DNA of 64,000 bases from Marisa cornuarietis (GCA_004794655.1 SMMW01000148.1:372001-436000), one strand, 5' to 3'; counted from the first letter of the stretch, positions 11,101 to 23,975 are shown. The notes: generated by a model not told the origin, from the sequence alone. Numbers and translations are program-made.

Positions 11101-14100
11101 TCTCGTTCTCACACTTTTGATGTCATGGATGTATTAACACCTGTAGTTTGTATAATGAAGATGTGTTTGTTTCAATAGATGGAGTGGAGCCCTATAGTAT
11201 GTGGTCTTGTGGACATTCCCATGTCCATGTTACCAGAGATCAGAGATACAAGGTCAGTACTGATGTCTTCTGTATTGTTATTATATTCTGTGGTTTACTG
11301 CTGATGAGGAAATTCTGATATTCTTGGATCTTCCACGTCATAAATCTGATGATGAAATACTGGCCAAAAATAAAACAACATCTTTGCACAGATTGAAAAA
11401 AGAATTGAACAGAAGCTAAACAAAGTAGAAACAGAAATGTTCAGTTTTCTGCAAAACTTCCATAAAGAGCACAAATGTAAGGACATAATATGGGAAAGTT
11501 GATGTATCAGAAAGAACTTATTGATAAGGCTAAACCATGTTTCACTAGGTCATCTAGCTAAATGTGCTCTAAAACAGAGAACCACCTTTTAACTTTGACT
11601 CCAATTTTTTGTGTGTATCTTTGTGTAACAGTGGTGACTTCGGCGCCACAGACCCTGACCTGTTTGGAGCACCCATTCCAATAAAGTCACTGGTTAGGCT
11701 TCAAGATTTTTCATTGCATTCTGGTAATAATAACAAGACGAAATGTGTTGTAGTTCTTGTGCAGTTTATATTGTTTATGAAGTTATCAGGGTTTTGAATA
11801 TCAGAAGTTTACTAGATAAATTGTTGGATCTATTCTGTGAACAGTAGGTGGTACTATAGTCACAGTTGACAATGAGTGTACACCACATTCACTGTAGGTG
11901 ACACCTGAAGCCAGTGTGTTAAACCATTACTAGTGCACTAAAGCATTCAATTCTGGCCTCAAAGCTCACCTCTTTACAAAATAATTTTCATAATCCAGTT
12001 AAGTTTTCTGTCCAGTCCTCAGTTCCTAGTCTTTGAGCATGCACTTCCTTTATGTTTGCCACAGTGAAATCCCTTTGTTGTTGGAGCATTTCCTCATTGT
12101 ATGGTTGTTGGTTTGGTTGTAGTCTTCCTTAAACAGTGCACTGCACTCACCTCCACACGATGAAATGTGCTCTACTAATTCACTTGTATTAATATTTAAT
12201 TTTGCATACTGCACCTTTGATGAGCAACATGAACAGTATTTACTTAATCCACTGATTATTGTATATTTGCAATATATGTTGCAGGTGGCTGACCAGCAAG
12301 GATCAATGTTTGGTCAATGCTGTTTTTATGTAGGTGATGTTAAGGTTACAATGGGAACTGGAACATTTATAGATATGAACACTGGCAAGGTCCCACATGC
12401 ATCCATAGCTGGTAAGTTTTGCTAGAACAGGGTGGGGTGGTGAGTCCAGTTAAGGCTGAGTGAATTTGATGTTTTGTGTTTTGAAGAGAAAATAAATACT
12501 TGCTTCAGAATTGATTACATTACTTTGGGGCAATAAAAGGCATTCATGTTGACTCTGCTACATTTTGTACTTTTGCTGAAAGGCCAAACTTCTTCTCTAG
12601 GGTGGGAAAGATCGTGTGACTAAACTTTGGGGAGGGCAGGCTACCCTAATAATTATGCTTCATCTTTTGCTCATTGCTTCCACCTGCCCTGAAAGATAAC
12701 CTTACCTCTCTTTCCTGAGTAAAGCCATTCATTCCTGCCCTAAAGAAGAAATTTGGCTTTTAGGCTAAATATGGAGAGAAATTAAATATTTTGTGCACGA
12801 TTTGTTTCCAGAAAAATCTACTTCTATTTGCTCTAAAGACTCCGATAGACTTTAATCATAGGAGATGAATATTGTTTGGCTTTGGAATATTTATTGTCAT
12901 TTACTAGCAGTAAATTTATTTATTTATTTTTGGCCCCAAAATGGTGGTTTTATTATGGTGGTGAAGGGGAGCAACCTGTGTTTCCCATGGTTACAGATGC
13001 ATCACAGCTTATTGCGGTGGTAATTGTTAGTTGTAACTGTCCTGTCAATAGGTCTTTATCCCCTTGTGGGCTGGAGCATAGGAGGAAAAGCGACCTATTT
13101 GGCCGAGGGGCATTCAGCAGATACCGGAAATGTAATGGACTGGGCAAAGTCAATAGGTAAACAGATTTTCTGGAAGTTTCATGACTAGACTATTTAAAAT
13201 CAGTAGTCTTGTTTACATCTGACATGTCACACTGCTATTACACTGCAAAGATTTTTTTTTAAGGCAAACTACTGTTTAAAACAATAAACCCTGAGTGTGT
13301 GTATTTTTTCACATGTTTTTCCATTTACCGCTGTTGTTTTTTCTGCATTTAGACTTATTACTGAATGTAGATTAATGTCAGTCTATCCAAAATTACTTAT
13401 TGTAGCTACTGATTATTTATCAGTGAATTAGTTTACAGTTTATTGCATTTAGTTTTTTGTGTTTAAAACGTGTAGTTATGTTGGAATAAAAGTAGTGTAA
13501 ATGATAAGGTGGGGAGACATATACTGTACACTAATCCCATTAAACAGTTCAAGGCTCTGATTAGTCTTTTCAAGGGAGGAGGAAGGTTAATGCATCGATA
13601 AAGGTGGCTGATGTTGATACTTGTAGAACATACATCTGCAAAGCAATAGTATAGTACATTTGAAAAAAAAATACATATTTTTTAACACAGGGCTTCTTGA
13701 TGATGTGACACAGAGCAGCAACCTTGCAGCTTCTGTTCCAGGTGAGCAGTGCTTGTCTACCCTTTTATGTACATGCATGTTCATCTTAATGATGCTGTAA
13801 TTAGGTCAATTAAGCATGTAGTTTTTTTATTGATAGTATAAAATTAGGTGGATCAGTACCCATTTCACTCTCATCCACACATGTGCCCACTTACACATCC
13901 ATTCTGAAATAGATGGAATTTCTAAATAAATCAATATTGTAGACAATAAAACAACTTTTGTAGATTCAGTGAATTTTACTATGTAGGATTATTCAGGACT
14001 AAAATTATTATCATCAGATTTCATGCTTTTTTGTTTGTTTGCTTTGGGACAGCATTCACATAATTTTTAAGCCATACTGTAATGTTTAGAAGCACATTTA

Positions 14101-16003
14101 ACAAGAGAAAAATGATTGTTTCTCAACCTTCAGTTTCACCAACAATTAGGCCTTTATTTACGGGAAGATTCTAGACTTGAATAAAAGCTGCATGGCACGT
14201 GTGTTTGCATGCATGGTCCTTTGAAAAGCATGCACACATGAGCACACACACTCACACAATTATTATAGATTCTCATTAACATTATTCTAATGTCATTTTT
14301 GTATGTTGCAGACTCTGGTGGGGTGTGTTTTGTACCAGCTTACAGCGGTCTGCAAGTAAGTAATTGATGTCATTTATTTTTCTTGCTTATTGATGTGTAG
14401 TGTACTGGCACCTGTTTGCCACAACCAGCATACAGGGAACCTAGAGGGCAAGCACAGTGATGTAATCATAATGAAGTCAAGTGAAAGAATCCTGTTGAGT
14501 TCAGTTGGCAAATATTAACACATCACATTTCTACATGTTCAACTGTTGGAAAGATGGAAAAGCGTTTGAAGTGGAATAATAATAATAATGAAGATTTTTA
14601 TAGCGCATATTCACAGTCATAGAGAGCATGCTCTTAGCGCTTAAAACGAGGAAGAGACATGGACTAAATGGATAGGACACTAGGGATGGAAGAATAAACG
14701 ACAGTACTGACGACAAACAGAAAACAAAGAAAACACAAGAAGGCAAATTGTTATATTTAGCCATCTTAGTCTGTGTTTGCACTTCTGCTTCAAATCCTTA
14801 GGTTTTTATTTTGTCTAGGCACCTGTGAATGATGACAAGGCATGCACTTCTATGTTTGGCCTCAAACTTGGCACAACCAAAGCTCACCTGGTGCGAGCTA
14901 TGCTGGAATCCGTGGCCTTCAGATTTAAGATTCTCTATGAAACCTTCATCACTGAAACCAAGATTCCACTCTCATGCATATGGTTTGTAACTGCCAAGAA
15001 TAAGGCCAAAGCAGCATTGGGTTTACTTTGACTCACAAAACATTTATTTTACTAATATTAAATATGAAATTGCTACTTATTTATTTAGCCAACTTAATTC
15101 TTTGTTCTTCTTCATTTGAACCAGGCTTTTTGTCATAGAGACAGAATATATATTATAAAATAAATAAAAAGCAGGCAAATTTTCAAACTTACATCATCAA
15201 ATTGTAAAAGCTTACGAATTAAAAAAGTATATATCTATGTCGCTTTCTGTTGTTAAAAAGAATGAAGTTCAATGAAAATCTGCTACAGTGCTGATGGAGG
15301 TGTTTCCACCAACGACTTCCTCATGCAGCTTATAGCGGATGTCACCAACCAGACAATAGAGCGATCAGCTGACTCAGACATGACCAGTCGTGGAGCAGCA
15401 TTCTTGGCTGGACTAGCAGCTGGTAATTGCCTGACAAATTTATTGTTTTGTCTCTGATTTGTTTTGATGTTCCTGATGTGAATGATTACACATTTATTTG
15501 GTGATTGACAGGGTGAGAGGAATTTTTGTTTTATCCAAGTGACCAAATTCTTTTTCTACACTCTGCTTCACTTGTCTGGTTGAGTCAGTCTTTGAAAAGA
15601 AAGATTTTAGAAATTATCTGAAGTCACACAAGCAATTTTGGGTCTGCAGAGTCAGTAAGAATAGTGTTTAAATGGAGAACCACGACCAAATACATTTTAA
15701 CCTTGCAGCTGGGGAATGGGTGGGTGTGCTTAAGTTTCTTTGAATATTACAGGGGTACATATGGAAATATTATAGGTGTATGGAAATATTTATTACAGCT
15801 GTATAGAAATATTACGTGTATATATAGAAATATTACTGGTGTAGTATGGACATATTACAGGTGTATGGAAATCCCAGGAAGAGCTTAGGACTATGAGAAA
15901 GAGAGACACAATTTTTGAGCCTGCTGACACATGGAGCAAGATTCGTTCTTCTTTCTACCTGTGGGAGAGAGCAGTCTCTCGCTCACTGAACTGGTATCGA
16001 TAA
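5112..16003 (+). CDS. GK5: Glycerol kinase 5-like FGGY carbohydrate kinase, 15 coding exons, complete (543 aa)
   Basis: ATP-dependent polyol/sugar kinase of the FGGY family, read as GK5. Coding exons: 5112-5306, 5598-5691, 6360-6435, 7214-7397, 7827-7868, 10580-10717, 11179-11252, 11632-11692, 12285-12411, 13052-13156, 13691-13741, 14312-14355, 14819-14982, 15289-15422, 15861-16003. They sum to 1632 nt and the phase agrees at every junction. Visible motifs are the N-terminal phosphate-binding DVGTS (residues 41-45), VADQQGSMFGQ with the probable catalytic Asp (residue 291), MGTGTF (311-316), ADGGVSTNDFLMQ and the adenosine-site GAAFLAGLAAG. The C-terminus ends in RAVSRSLNWYR. The length is close to human GK5 (about 529 aa). 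The ATG lies 12 nt inside an exon that follows a good acceptor (5098-5099), so a 5' UTR intron is likely. Odd points: a 42-nt exon 5, weak donors after exon 4 (CAG|gttcaa) and exon 13 (gtttgt), and decoy acceptors before the last exon. Mammalian GK5 has been linked to sterol regulation; the role here is inferred only. Confidence 0.93.
6654..6904. mobile_element. piggyBac-like MITE flanked by TTAA
   Basis: A 251-bp CpG-rich block in GK5 intron 3, bounded by TTAA at 6650-6653 and 6905-6908. The ends read CCCGCTGAGTCC and, reversed on the right, CCCTCATAGCCC, an imperfect inverted pair starting CCC as in piggyBac families. The interior has several ACGATCGTGG-type words. It has no coding capacity. 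Confidence 0.55.
6923..7061. repeat. Tandem repeat, about 53-bp unit, 2.6 copies
   Basis: Copies begin GTTTGTTGATA or GTTTGTTAATA at 6923, 6975 and 7028 and contain CATTAAAATAGTTCCTTG. The repeat starts 15 bp after the TTAA-flanked element in GK5 intron 3. Confidence 0.8.
8336..8925 (+). repeat. Pair of diverged direct repeats about 540 bp apart in GK5 intron 5
   Basis: Near 8355 the sequence reads attcag then GAAGTCTATAATCTGCCCAG, and near 8888 it reads ttctag then GAAGCCCATCGGCTGCCCAG, each followed by TTTAG. Both copies look like a splice acceptor plus exon start, but neither is needed for the GK5 frame and no family is recognised. Confidence 0.4.
9115..9176 (-). mobile_element. Non-LTR retrotransposon 3' tail fragment
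   Basis: TAATAATAATAATAGTGAAG, then TATAGCGCATATTCACACTC, almost identical to the tail at 14575-14640. Read on the minus strand it ends in an (ATT)n tail, typical of LINE or SINE 3' ends. Confidence 0.65.
9185..10316 (+). pseudogene. Decayed CR1/L2-type LINE reverse transcriptase, C-terminal part
   Basis: Three overlapping frames together give the tail of a non-LTR reverse transcriptase. First comes LKLNDDKMEALF, then ISRLDYCSSMLAGCP and LHKLQKVQNSAACLVLRARK, then LHLRWLPICSCVHYKL and a SELLFPYIP-like end. The frame changes near 9600 show frameshifts, so it is dead. It ends with a TTATATAAATCACATGTTTA stretch and a (TAG)n tail near 10316, as LINE 3' ends do. It sits sense-oriented in the 2.7-kb GK5 intron 5 and explains much of that intron's length. 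Confidence 0.85.
11930..12140 (+). pseudogene. Small LINE C-terminal fragment
   Basis: The frame FNSGLKAHLFTK resembles the conserved FKxxLKTHLFR end of CR1/L2 reverse transcriptases, followed by an unremarkable T-rich tail. It lies in GK5 intron 8. Similarity is short, so the call is tentative. Confidence 0.4.
14575..14790 (-). mobile_element. Non-LTR retrotransposon 3' tail in GK5 intron 12
   Basis: Begins with (TAA)n, then TGAAGATTTTTATAGCGCAT and AGAGAGCATGCTCTTAGCGC, followed by an A-rich purine stretch. The same order of words appears at 29348-29560, where it is joined to reverse-transcriptase remnants on the minus strand, which identifies the family. Confidence 0.65.
15745..15870 (+). 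repeat. Minisatellite that copies the last GK5 splice acceptor
   Basis: About six units of 18-25 bp resembling ATTACAGGTGTATGGAAAT start near 15745, 15769, 15792, 15811, 15832 and 15854. The final unit contains the true acceptor (AG at 15859-15860) and the first codons of the last GK5 exon, so the repeat arose from, or expanded across, the intron-exon junction. Confidence 0.85.
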
Positions 16004-17253
16004 TATTTAACTTTGTGGAGATGTGTGTAGCCAGCTGTGGTGTTAATTTATTTTGCACATTGGACAACTGTTGTGTGATTGTGACAAGAATGTCATAGTG
16101 TAATAATGTCTTTGTATGTGTTGTAAAACTGTAATCATATGGGCCATTTTTCACAGTACTATAAAAGTGGGCCTGTCCATATGATTGAGCAGTCATTCCA
16201 TATTTTAATGTTTTCTCATCACCTAAAAATCGTTGCTGTCATCATGCAAATAGGACATAAAAATCTATAGTGTTTTAAAATTAATGAAACTGCAAGTGTG
16301 TATTGGATTTCTTGACTGAGAATTTTAAGCAGGAATCTTTATTTTTTAACCCAACAGTGTGCAGTAAGTTTTACATGTTTTATTTCAGGCAGCAAAAGAT
16401 CATAGTTTTCAGAAAATGTGTCATCAAGTTTAAGATGGAATGAATGTACATGACAGGAGACACAAACAGTTTAAGGAGTGTTCCTGTTTGATTGTTTCAT
16501 CTTTATCATGTCAATCAAACATATTTCTATAAAAGTATTACTTGAATTTGGAAATTTAAGTTCAGGAATAGGACATTGTGATGTTGCTTTTTTCTGTCAA
16601 CAGTTATGAAGGTGTGAAAACAATAACATTTTCACTGCCATATAGAATTTCATGATTTCTTGTCATCTATAAAACTGAGTTTTTTTTCAACCACAAGACC
16701 AATCCATGAGTGATCTCACTTTCCAAGGTTTAATCAAAACAGAAAAAACATGCCAATGAGACAGTGAATAGAGAAGCCACACAGAAGAAATTAAAAAGCA
16801 AATGAACGCCTTTGGCTGTGAAGATCGTTATCACCAGAGATTGATAGATTGCTGTCAATTGTGATTTGTCAGTACTTTTAATGAAACCAGTCGGAGTTTT
16901 GAATGGCGTCACTAAGAATCAACTTAATACCAACAGGCGTCCATTAGGGTCCAGATTTCTTAACACAAATAGCAAAGGGGCACAACTCAATTTTTTGTTT
17001 ATTTCCACTACAGCACAATAAACTAAGGTGTAGTTAAGTGGGTGCATGTATAAACTTTATCTGTTTACTGTGAAACCATCCACATTTCACATTGTTAAAG
17101 ATGCATATATTCCCTTTCTCTGTCAGTCCAAAACAAAATAGTCAAACACTATGGAAAAATCTGTATGTTTATTGCCTGACACAAAAGACCAGCTACCACA
17201 CTGACACGGAACACATACGATGAAAAAGATGTTTAGCTTTCATGACTAATAAA
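16004..17253 (+). other. GK5 3' UTR with candidate poly(A) signals
   Basis: AT-rich sequence after the GK5 stop codon without any recognisable coding exon. AATAAA hexamers lie at 17017-17022 and 17248-17253. Further hexamer variants occur up to about 20.6 kb, so the transcript end cannot be fixed by eye. Confidence 0.4.
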
Positions 17254-20200
17254 CACATCAGCCCAAAGGTAGCAAGACCATTCAAAAGACCCAGAAACAA
17301 TCTCTGGTGTGGGACAAAGCAAGCTTATTGTACACAAGTATGTACTAACTATTGTACTAAAAATTTTGTACTTCTAGTATCATTAAGGAAATTAATAATT
17401 GCAGTCTCAAGGACAATACCACAAATTTTTCTCATGAAATAATGAAGTTGCATATTCTAAGGAGGAATACTTGTTTGATGAAGGTGATAATCATGGATTG
17501 ACATGGTCTTAAAAAACAATTTTGATTGATTTGCTGGTATCAACAAAGAACTTGAAATATGTGAGTTTTTCCAGAACAGTATTTTTACTTTCTGTTTCAC
17601 TGTAAAGTTATTTTCTTAAGATATTTATCAGTGAAGCAATGAAAGATCTAACAATGTAAAACTTGCATTTTTTCTAACTTGCATTTTGTTTTAGTTTGTT
17701 TTATTTCTTGCTTTATTTAAATGTATGTGTTCTGAATGGTTTAATGGCACCCACATGTAAAAAATTGAATTTTTGTAGAATTTAAATGCTTTAAATATCT
17801 TGAATATGCAGTGTATATGTATTTTCTGTCTCTTTAATGCTTTTATGAAGATTGTTTTTAAAGCAGATTCACTTGCCTTTACAACCTTCTTTATTTACAC
17901 ATTTAATAATGGTCATATTGTTTGCAACATAGCTGTAAATTTGGCAGTCTGATAATAATCACAGATTTGGGTACAGATGTGGAAGGTGCATGACATTTTA
18001 GTCTGGGAAGTACTTTGCTGACTGATGGTGACTGCACCTTGAGAAGGATTTAGATTGTGAGTCAGTAAGCATACATTGATACAATCCGTGTGTACAAATT
18101 CTAAAATCTTTCATGAGGATCTATGTGAGAGACAAAAAGATGTACAGAAACAATGAAGAAAGCATGATTACATGCTTGAACTGATTGCAATATCAACACT
18201 GCTGAGTTGAGAATAATACATTTGTTAAGATTTTATTTTATATATGATTACACATATAGTTACTGCCTACAATTTGCATGAGATTTGATTCTAGAAAGCT
18301 CAACAAGAAATAATTAGTACATTATTTGAGCTAGCATACAGGAAAAAGTGGAGAAAGCAGCCATTTAATCTGGATCTATTATAGCTGTTGTTATAATTTT
18401 GTAACCAAGCTGTAGCATCTTGTGAAGCCTATTGCTGGTTCAGAAGAACAAGGGGAAGCATTTTTTATTTCTGACTTTTGAGTCCTGGTGCCACAAGAGG
18501 GAGCTTGCGGTATGATGCTTAAGAGTAGATTTAATTCAATGTGGATAAGTCAACACAACTGAGCTGTGGCTTTCTAGGCATTTGCATCTGCGGGTGTGAA
18601 CTGTATAGGAAGAGTTAATAATTATCTGTTTTTTTATTACAAGGTGCTGCTGGCTTATAGGAAGAATAATTATATGGGAGAAGAAGAGAAAGTCTGGAGC
18701 TTAGCAATATTTGTATTTTCACTCTGCGGGCAGGAAAATTTGATGTAGTGAATTTGCAAGAAACAATTCAGATATCACTTTAAACTCTCTCAGCACATCA
18801 GTCCATAGCCAACATTTTTAGGTGCTTTGTACTGACAGCATTTGTCTCCATCATATATGCAGTGGAAGAAGATGGTAGACTGATGAGAGCAGTGGTATTA
18901 GCAGCAGAAATGACACGTTTGCCAGATTGACATTTGTGTGATGCAGCATACTTCCCCCAGTTGACCCAGACATTGAATGAGTAACTCACTCTAGAACAGG
19001 TTGGGAAAAGAAAGGCAATGAGAGAGCGAAGATGGCAACCCCCTTCACTAAAAATACTGGCCTCTATGACTGAAAGATTAGGGTACTACCTTTATCTATT
19101 TTAGAAAGCTCAGTCTCTGTAGCCAGCAGTTCATATGGCCAGGAAACCATCTAAATACTTCAGAACTCAAAGCATTATAAATACTATGCAATCCTGAGAA
19201 TTTGAACTCGTTGCTATTGATGAAGTGGCCATAATATTGAAAATCACCTCTTTTGTGATTTCTTCTTCAGTATTCTGCAAATGGAAGATATAAAAGATTT
19301 GTAGGACTACAGCGGCAGGTGTTACCAAAGTTGTTTGCATGTTTTTTTTTTTTTTTTTGTAATATCAGACCAGGACAGAGATATGGGAATGACTACTGAA
19401 GTTTTGGATTATTTCTTTGTTGTCTTTGTTTCTTCCTACATTTCAATTTTTCTGCATTGTTCCTTTCATTACATTTGTTGGGTGACAATGCAGAAAAATT
19501 GAAAAAAATTTTCCCTGTTTATTATTCATTTTTCTTGGAAATTTTACAAGCAAAGCTTCACAAACTACTCATTATCACTGTGCATGGAGAAGAACTTGGG
19601 ATAATGTTATGTTGCCTTTGCAGACATTTCTATTGATTAAATTCACACTTCATGTCATAGAAAATTGTGCCTTAAAAGTAAATTTCCTCTATCTTTGCCA
19701 TCAAGATACATGTACATGGCAATGAAACAATGATGCTTGCAGTCAGGAGAGAAAATCACATGCCATTATTAGCATCCTTGTTAAAGGACTTATATTGTAT
19801 ACATTTCCCAACAGTATTGAAATGTTGCTCTTATCTGACCTTGTTTGTTCAGATCCAGGACATTCAGTCATGACCCCACAGAAAAGTGCATAGTCTTACA
19901 AATTTTTAGATAAGCAAAATGCCTTTTCTTAAAACAGGTTGCCATCAGCAATAAACAAGTGACTCCTAGTCTGCAGCTATCTGTTAAAATGTTTCCTTAC
20001 ATGTTAAAAATGTTTTATATTTTTGTAAACACATTTTACAAGAATGTTTTACTATTGTTATAGTCCATTGTGAAAACATTGTTGATTTTGATCTGTCCTT
20101 CAGAGATTCCATGTGTAAATGTACAGAGATTTATTTACTCTGATATCATTACATCATCAGTTTTGTCAGTGACATGAAAAAAAAGTAAAATTTTGGCAAC

Positions 20201-22546
20201 AATCCTGTTGCAGGCTTCTGTTAATAACACTGTGTACTCGCCCCTTCATTTACATATTTTTTACTTTCTTTTCGTTGGCTTGTAAACATATTTTGGTTTT
20301 ATACGAAGGACCTACTGATTTGAATATCTGAAAAGTTGTGCAAATTTTATCAACAGTCTTTGCTATAGGTTACTGTAATTATCAAAAGCTTTGTAGGGAT
20401 TGACACTGGAATTGTTTTTAGATGAGAGCTAGGACTATATGGGGGATAACTACTGCTGGCCCTTACAAGTCACTGTGTTGATTTTCTAACTTGTTTGATC
20501 AATGTATGTGTAAGAATTTTGATTATATCTGTCAGAGATATATTTTATGATTGGCAGATGTTTGCCCAGCTATAATTATGTCAGTTGTATGGGGTGCACA
20601 TTATTATGGAAATTAAAAATACACAACATTTATAGTGTTTACACTTGTCCAGTGCAATGTGTACTACACTTTTTGCTGAATACAAAGGAAAGTAAAAGTT
20701 TCTTTACAAAAAACATTTAAGAACACATTGTCCATCTTTCACTCCACACCAATTTTTGTTATACAATAATAATAATACAGATTTATATAGCACATTTCTC
20801 CACTATACAGTGGACTAAACGCACTTTACAAATAGTTTTGGAATACAAAACACTTAAGGCAAACATTCAAACAGACACAAAATGTATAAAACACACATAC
20901 TAACACAGACCAAAAGATATCAGCAATCAACCGGCTAGAGACACATCAACAGACATAACAGACAGAAAATCTGCTCATGAAGCATGCCAGGGGTTTGATA
21001 TAGGAAAGGACTAGTAGACAGACTTGGAAAAGATGAATTTGAGAGATCTGTTCAGATCCCTGATTTGAAGTAGCACATGAAACCCAGCAGAAAACACAGA
21101 GCAGTCGTATGCACTAGTTGTTGATTCCGATCCTTACAAATTATGAGTGGCATAACGCAAACAATTTTCAAAGTGTGCAATTTATCTTCCAGTTCACAAT
21201 ACTTAATTATAATTATCAGCAATACACTTCTTCTGACCTCCCAATAAGTTACTACTATCAAAATAAAGCAAACTGTGTGCTTGAATTAAAATAAATCTTT
21301 TAACATAAAACATTTATTATATTGACAGTAATACCAGGTTTCTCCACACCTAACCTCCAAAGTGCTTAGTCTAACATCAGAAGAAAACAAATGTCACTCA
21401 TGTTGACAAAGCCAAAATATTACTCCCTAAGTCTCGGCCTTACATGGATTTTTCACCTGACATTCACCTTTCTCATAAATCAACACATTAAAGTTTTTCA
21501 TTTAGTACTTTTAGAATTCCAATAACAATATTATATAAACTGATTTTTAACGTAACATAAATTAGTACTACAAAAAGCAGTGGTAACGTACTACTGACAG
21601 TACCATTTTTATTTTTTTTAGTAGACACAAGAACAAGAAAACTTGCATCTTCATGATTCAGATGGCATAGCAAAGTCTTTGTTAGATACCCAAGTACTTT
21701 GTTACTAGAGTGTAAGTGGTTTAAACACATTCAGGTAAAGACAGGCATAAACTGTAAATCTGCAAAATGTGAACTTTATGTGGTATGTGAAACAGCAGGT
21801 TTCATCCATGGACATCATGGATTGTCTAAGCCTGTATTTTTGTCATCAAGTTTAATGTTCTCTCTGCTCTGTCTTCCATTTGAAGATTCCTGTTTGTTAG
21901 TGGTTAATTACAATATTACAGACATAACTACACCTCAACTGTAACTAGTTTTGGGCATAGTTTATGTGGAGGTGGTTTTATCCGAAAATGGGAGAAAACA
22001 GGTTAGTATTTATGCACAACATGCCTTCCTTTTATCAGATCACAATGGGGATTTTTGTAATTTCCTTTATCACTGAGAGAAAGCTTCACATTCATGTCCG
22101 GTCATCCAGAGGTAGAATTCATATTAATTCTATACCTTGCAGCACTGAACAACCCACATAGTGCAATATCTGATTGATCATTATACCCTTTGTATGCTAA
22201 TTTCTTCACATTACACGGAGGTTGAAAGAATGAATAGCCGATGGCCTGATATTCACACTTGATGACCATATACCCTAGGGGGGGTTGACTATCCTGTGAA
22301 AATGTGAATTCCAGCCCTGGTCATACAAAACATTTAAATATTATACTTGCTCACTCTCCTGTGTAATTTTCTTAGATGCACATAAAGGGGAGCTCCAGAC
22401 ATTCAATGAATTTCTATTTCAGAATTTTTTGGTTTTTTTGATGTATTAAACTATGGTATCTAACTCATAAAATTGTTGCATTACATATTCCAGAACAGAA
22501 ATGGGGACATTGGAAAGGGAAGTGAAGATGATGCTATGCAAAGCTC
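17254..22546. other. Long AT-rich stretch with no recognised gene
   Basis: Either a very long GK5 3' UTR or intergenic DNA. Scattered short open frames lack domains and splice context. Confidence 0.4.
20766..20960 (-). mobile_element. Probable retrotransposon 3' tail
   Basis: CAATAATAATAATACAGATT, then TATAGCACATTTCTCC and CGCACTTTACAAATAG, resemble the minus-orientation LINE or SINE tails elsewhere in the window. No coding part is seen. Confidence 0.45.
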
Positions 22547-23975
22547 GGGCCGAAATTTTGTCGAGCCTCGAAACCACTCAGTCGGCATAGGTCAGTAGAG
22601 TCTTTAAGTGCGGTAAAGGGCGAATTTTGTCTCAAATTTCGGAATCCTCTCACCGGCCGATCCCCCCTCCAAGCTAGCGACTGCTTCCCCCGTCTCTAAA
22701 GAAGGCTGCTGTATACTTGATGCTGTTTGAAGCAGAAAGAAATCTTTGCAGAAATTGAGTATTTCGAGATTGAACTAATCCCAATGACTCTAGCAAAGCA
22801 CTCTACCAGCAATTAAGATTTCGCAATCACAAAATCCTAGAGATCGTTGATGATATACAAGCGGACTGTGAATCAGGGGGGCGCAATGTCACACCTGCAT
22901 TGCATGTATGTCTTGCCCATCGTTTTTCTGGGTGTCTGTCAGAATGTGATTGGTGATCTAGCAGGCATCTCCCAAGCAACGGCTGATTATTAACCGAGTC
23001 ACGAGAGCGCTGCTAGATCGGGTACACAGGTGGATTAAATTTCCCAATCAAGAAGAAGCCAACAGACAAAAGGCTATATTTGTTAACCTCGAAGGATTTC
23101 CCAATGCTGTGGGATGCATTGATGGCGCCCACATATGAATTCAAGCACCAAGCAAAATTAAATATGAATTCTTCTGTCAAAAAAAACTTTCGTTCGATCA
23201 ATGTTTCGGTAAAATTATACATACATTTTTTAATTCTTTATTTGAATATCTTGTGTATAGCGCATCGAGCTTGATGTGCTGTGAGAAAATGTTCCATATA
23301 TATATAGGAGCTTTTCAGTATTATTATTATTGTATAATGCACACTAGCATCAACATTTCACATAGAATGTAAAAAGTCGCTATTGAATATGTATCCAGTA
23401 ACAGTGTGCACTGCTATAGGGATTGGTAACATCATAATGTGTGTCAAAGCATCATGTCCCCCCTCCTCCTTCTTTCCCCACATATTTTTATGCAGTTAAA
23501 AGAAATCAAAACTTTGCTGTGGAGCATCACTTTAAAACTGATCATTTGGGGGATTATTGACAGAAAAATTTGCAGTTCGCCCTTCCCAACTGTATTTTTA
23601 AGGCAGTTTTTGCTTTTCATACCTTTACAAATATGATGCATATTACTTTTTTTTAAATCAATCAAACTGCAGCATGTCTCGGCTTTTCGTGGAGAGCACG
23701 GTGTGAAATGATGTTGAACAATTAAGTGTCCTCTGATTCTTGGGGAAAACTCGCGCGTGTAGTACAAATCTTCTGGCTTGCACATGCGGGCGCGGGGATT
23801 TTCCAAGGGGTTCCCCCAGGGTCAGAGTATACAAATGTAGACGGTCCACTAGCTGCGCTGCGGTGAAAGGGGTGACTTTATACGCATGCCACTCGCTCCC
23901 CTAGCAACCTGCCAGCTCATGGGAGGTTAGAGGTTTAGTGATGTCTAAAATGTCCGCGTGACAAAATTTCGGCCC
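22547..23975 (+). mobile_element. PIF/Harbinger DNA transposon, non-functional
   Basis: A 1.43-kb element between the convergent GK5 and TBC1D24 genes. The ends are a perfect 16-bp inverted pair, GGGCCGAAATTTTGTC at 22547-22562 and its complement at 23960-23975. The interior carries a decayed Harbinger transposase. A 3-bp target duplication, usual for this superfamily, is not clear. Confidence 0.85.
22805..23215 (+). pseudogene. Harbinger (HARBI1-like) transposase pseudogene
   Basis: Broken frames read RFRNHKILEIVDDIQADCES, then TPALHVCLAHRFF and VIGDLAGISQATA. Next comes the most conserved block, KFPNQEEANRQKAIF, NLEGFPNAVGCIDGAHI and IQAPSKIKYEFF. This matches the DDE_Tnp_4 domain around its first catalytic Asp (CIDG). 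A stop replaces the residue right after GAHI (TGA, a likely CGA-to-TGA CpG decay), and other stops and frameshifts are present, so no transposase can be made. Confidence 0.85.

Noticed and set aside
15664..15888. 75-codon frame over the GK5 minisatellite as a separate coding exon
   Set aside because: Its apparent GVWK similarity comes from repeat copies of the true exon start; the real last exon is in another frame from 15861 and matches the GK5 C-terminus.
23439..23849. Open frames in the right part of the Harbinger element as genes
   Set aside because: They overlap on both strands, show no domain and lie inside a decayed transposon.
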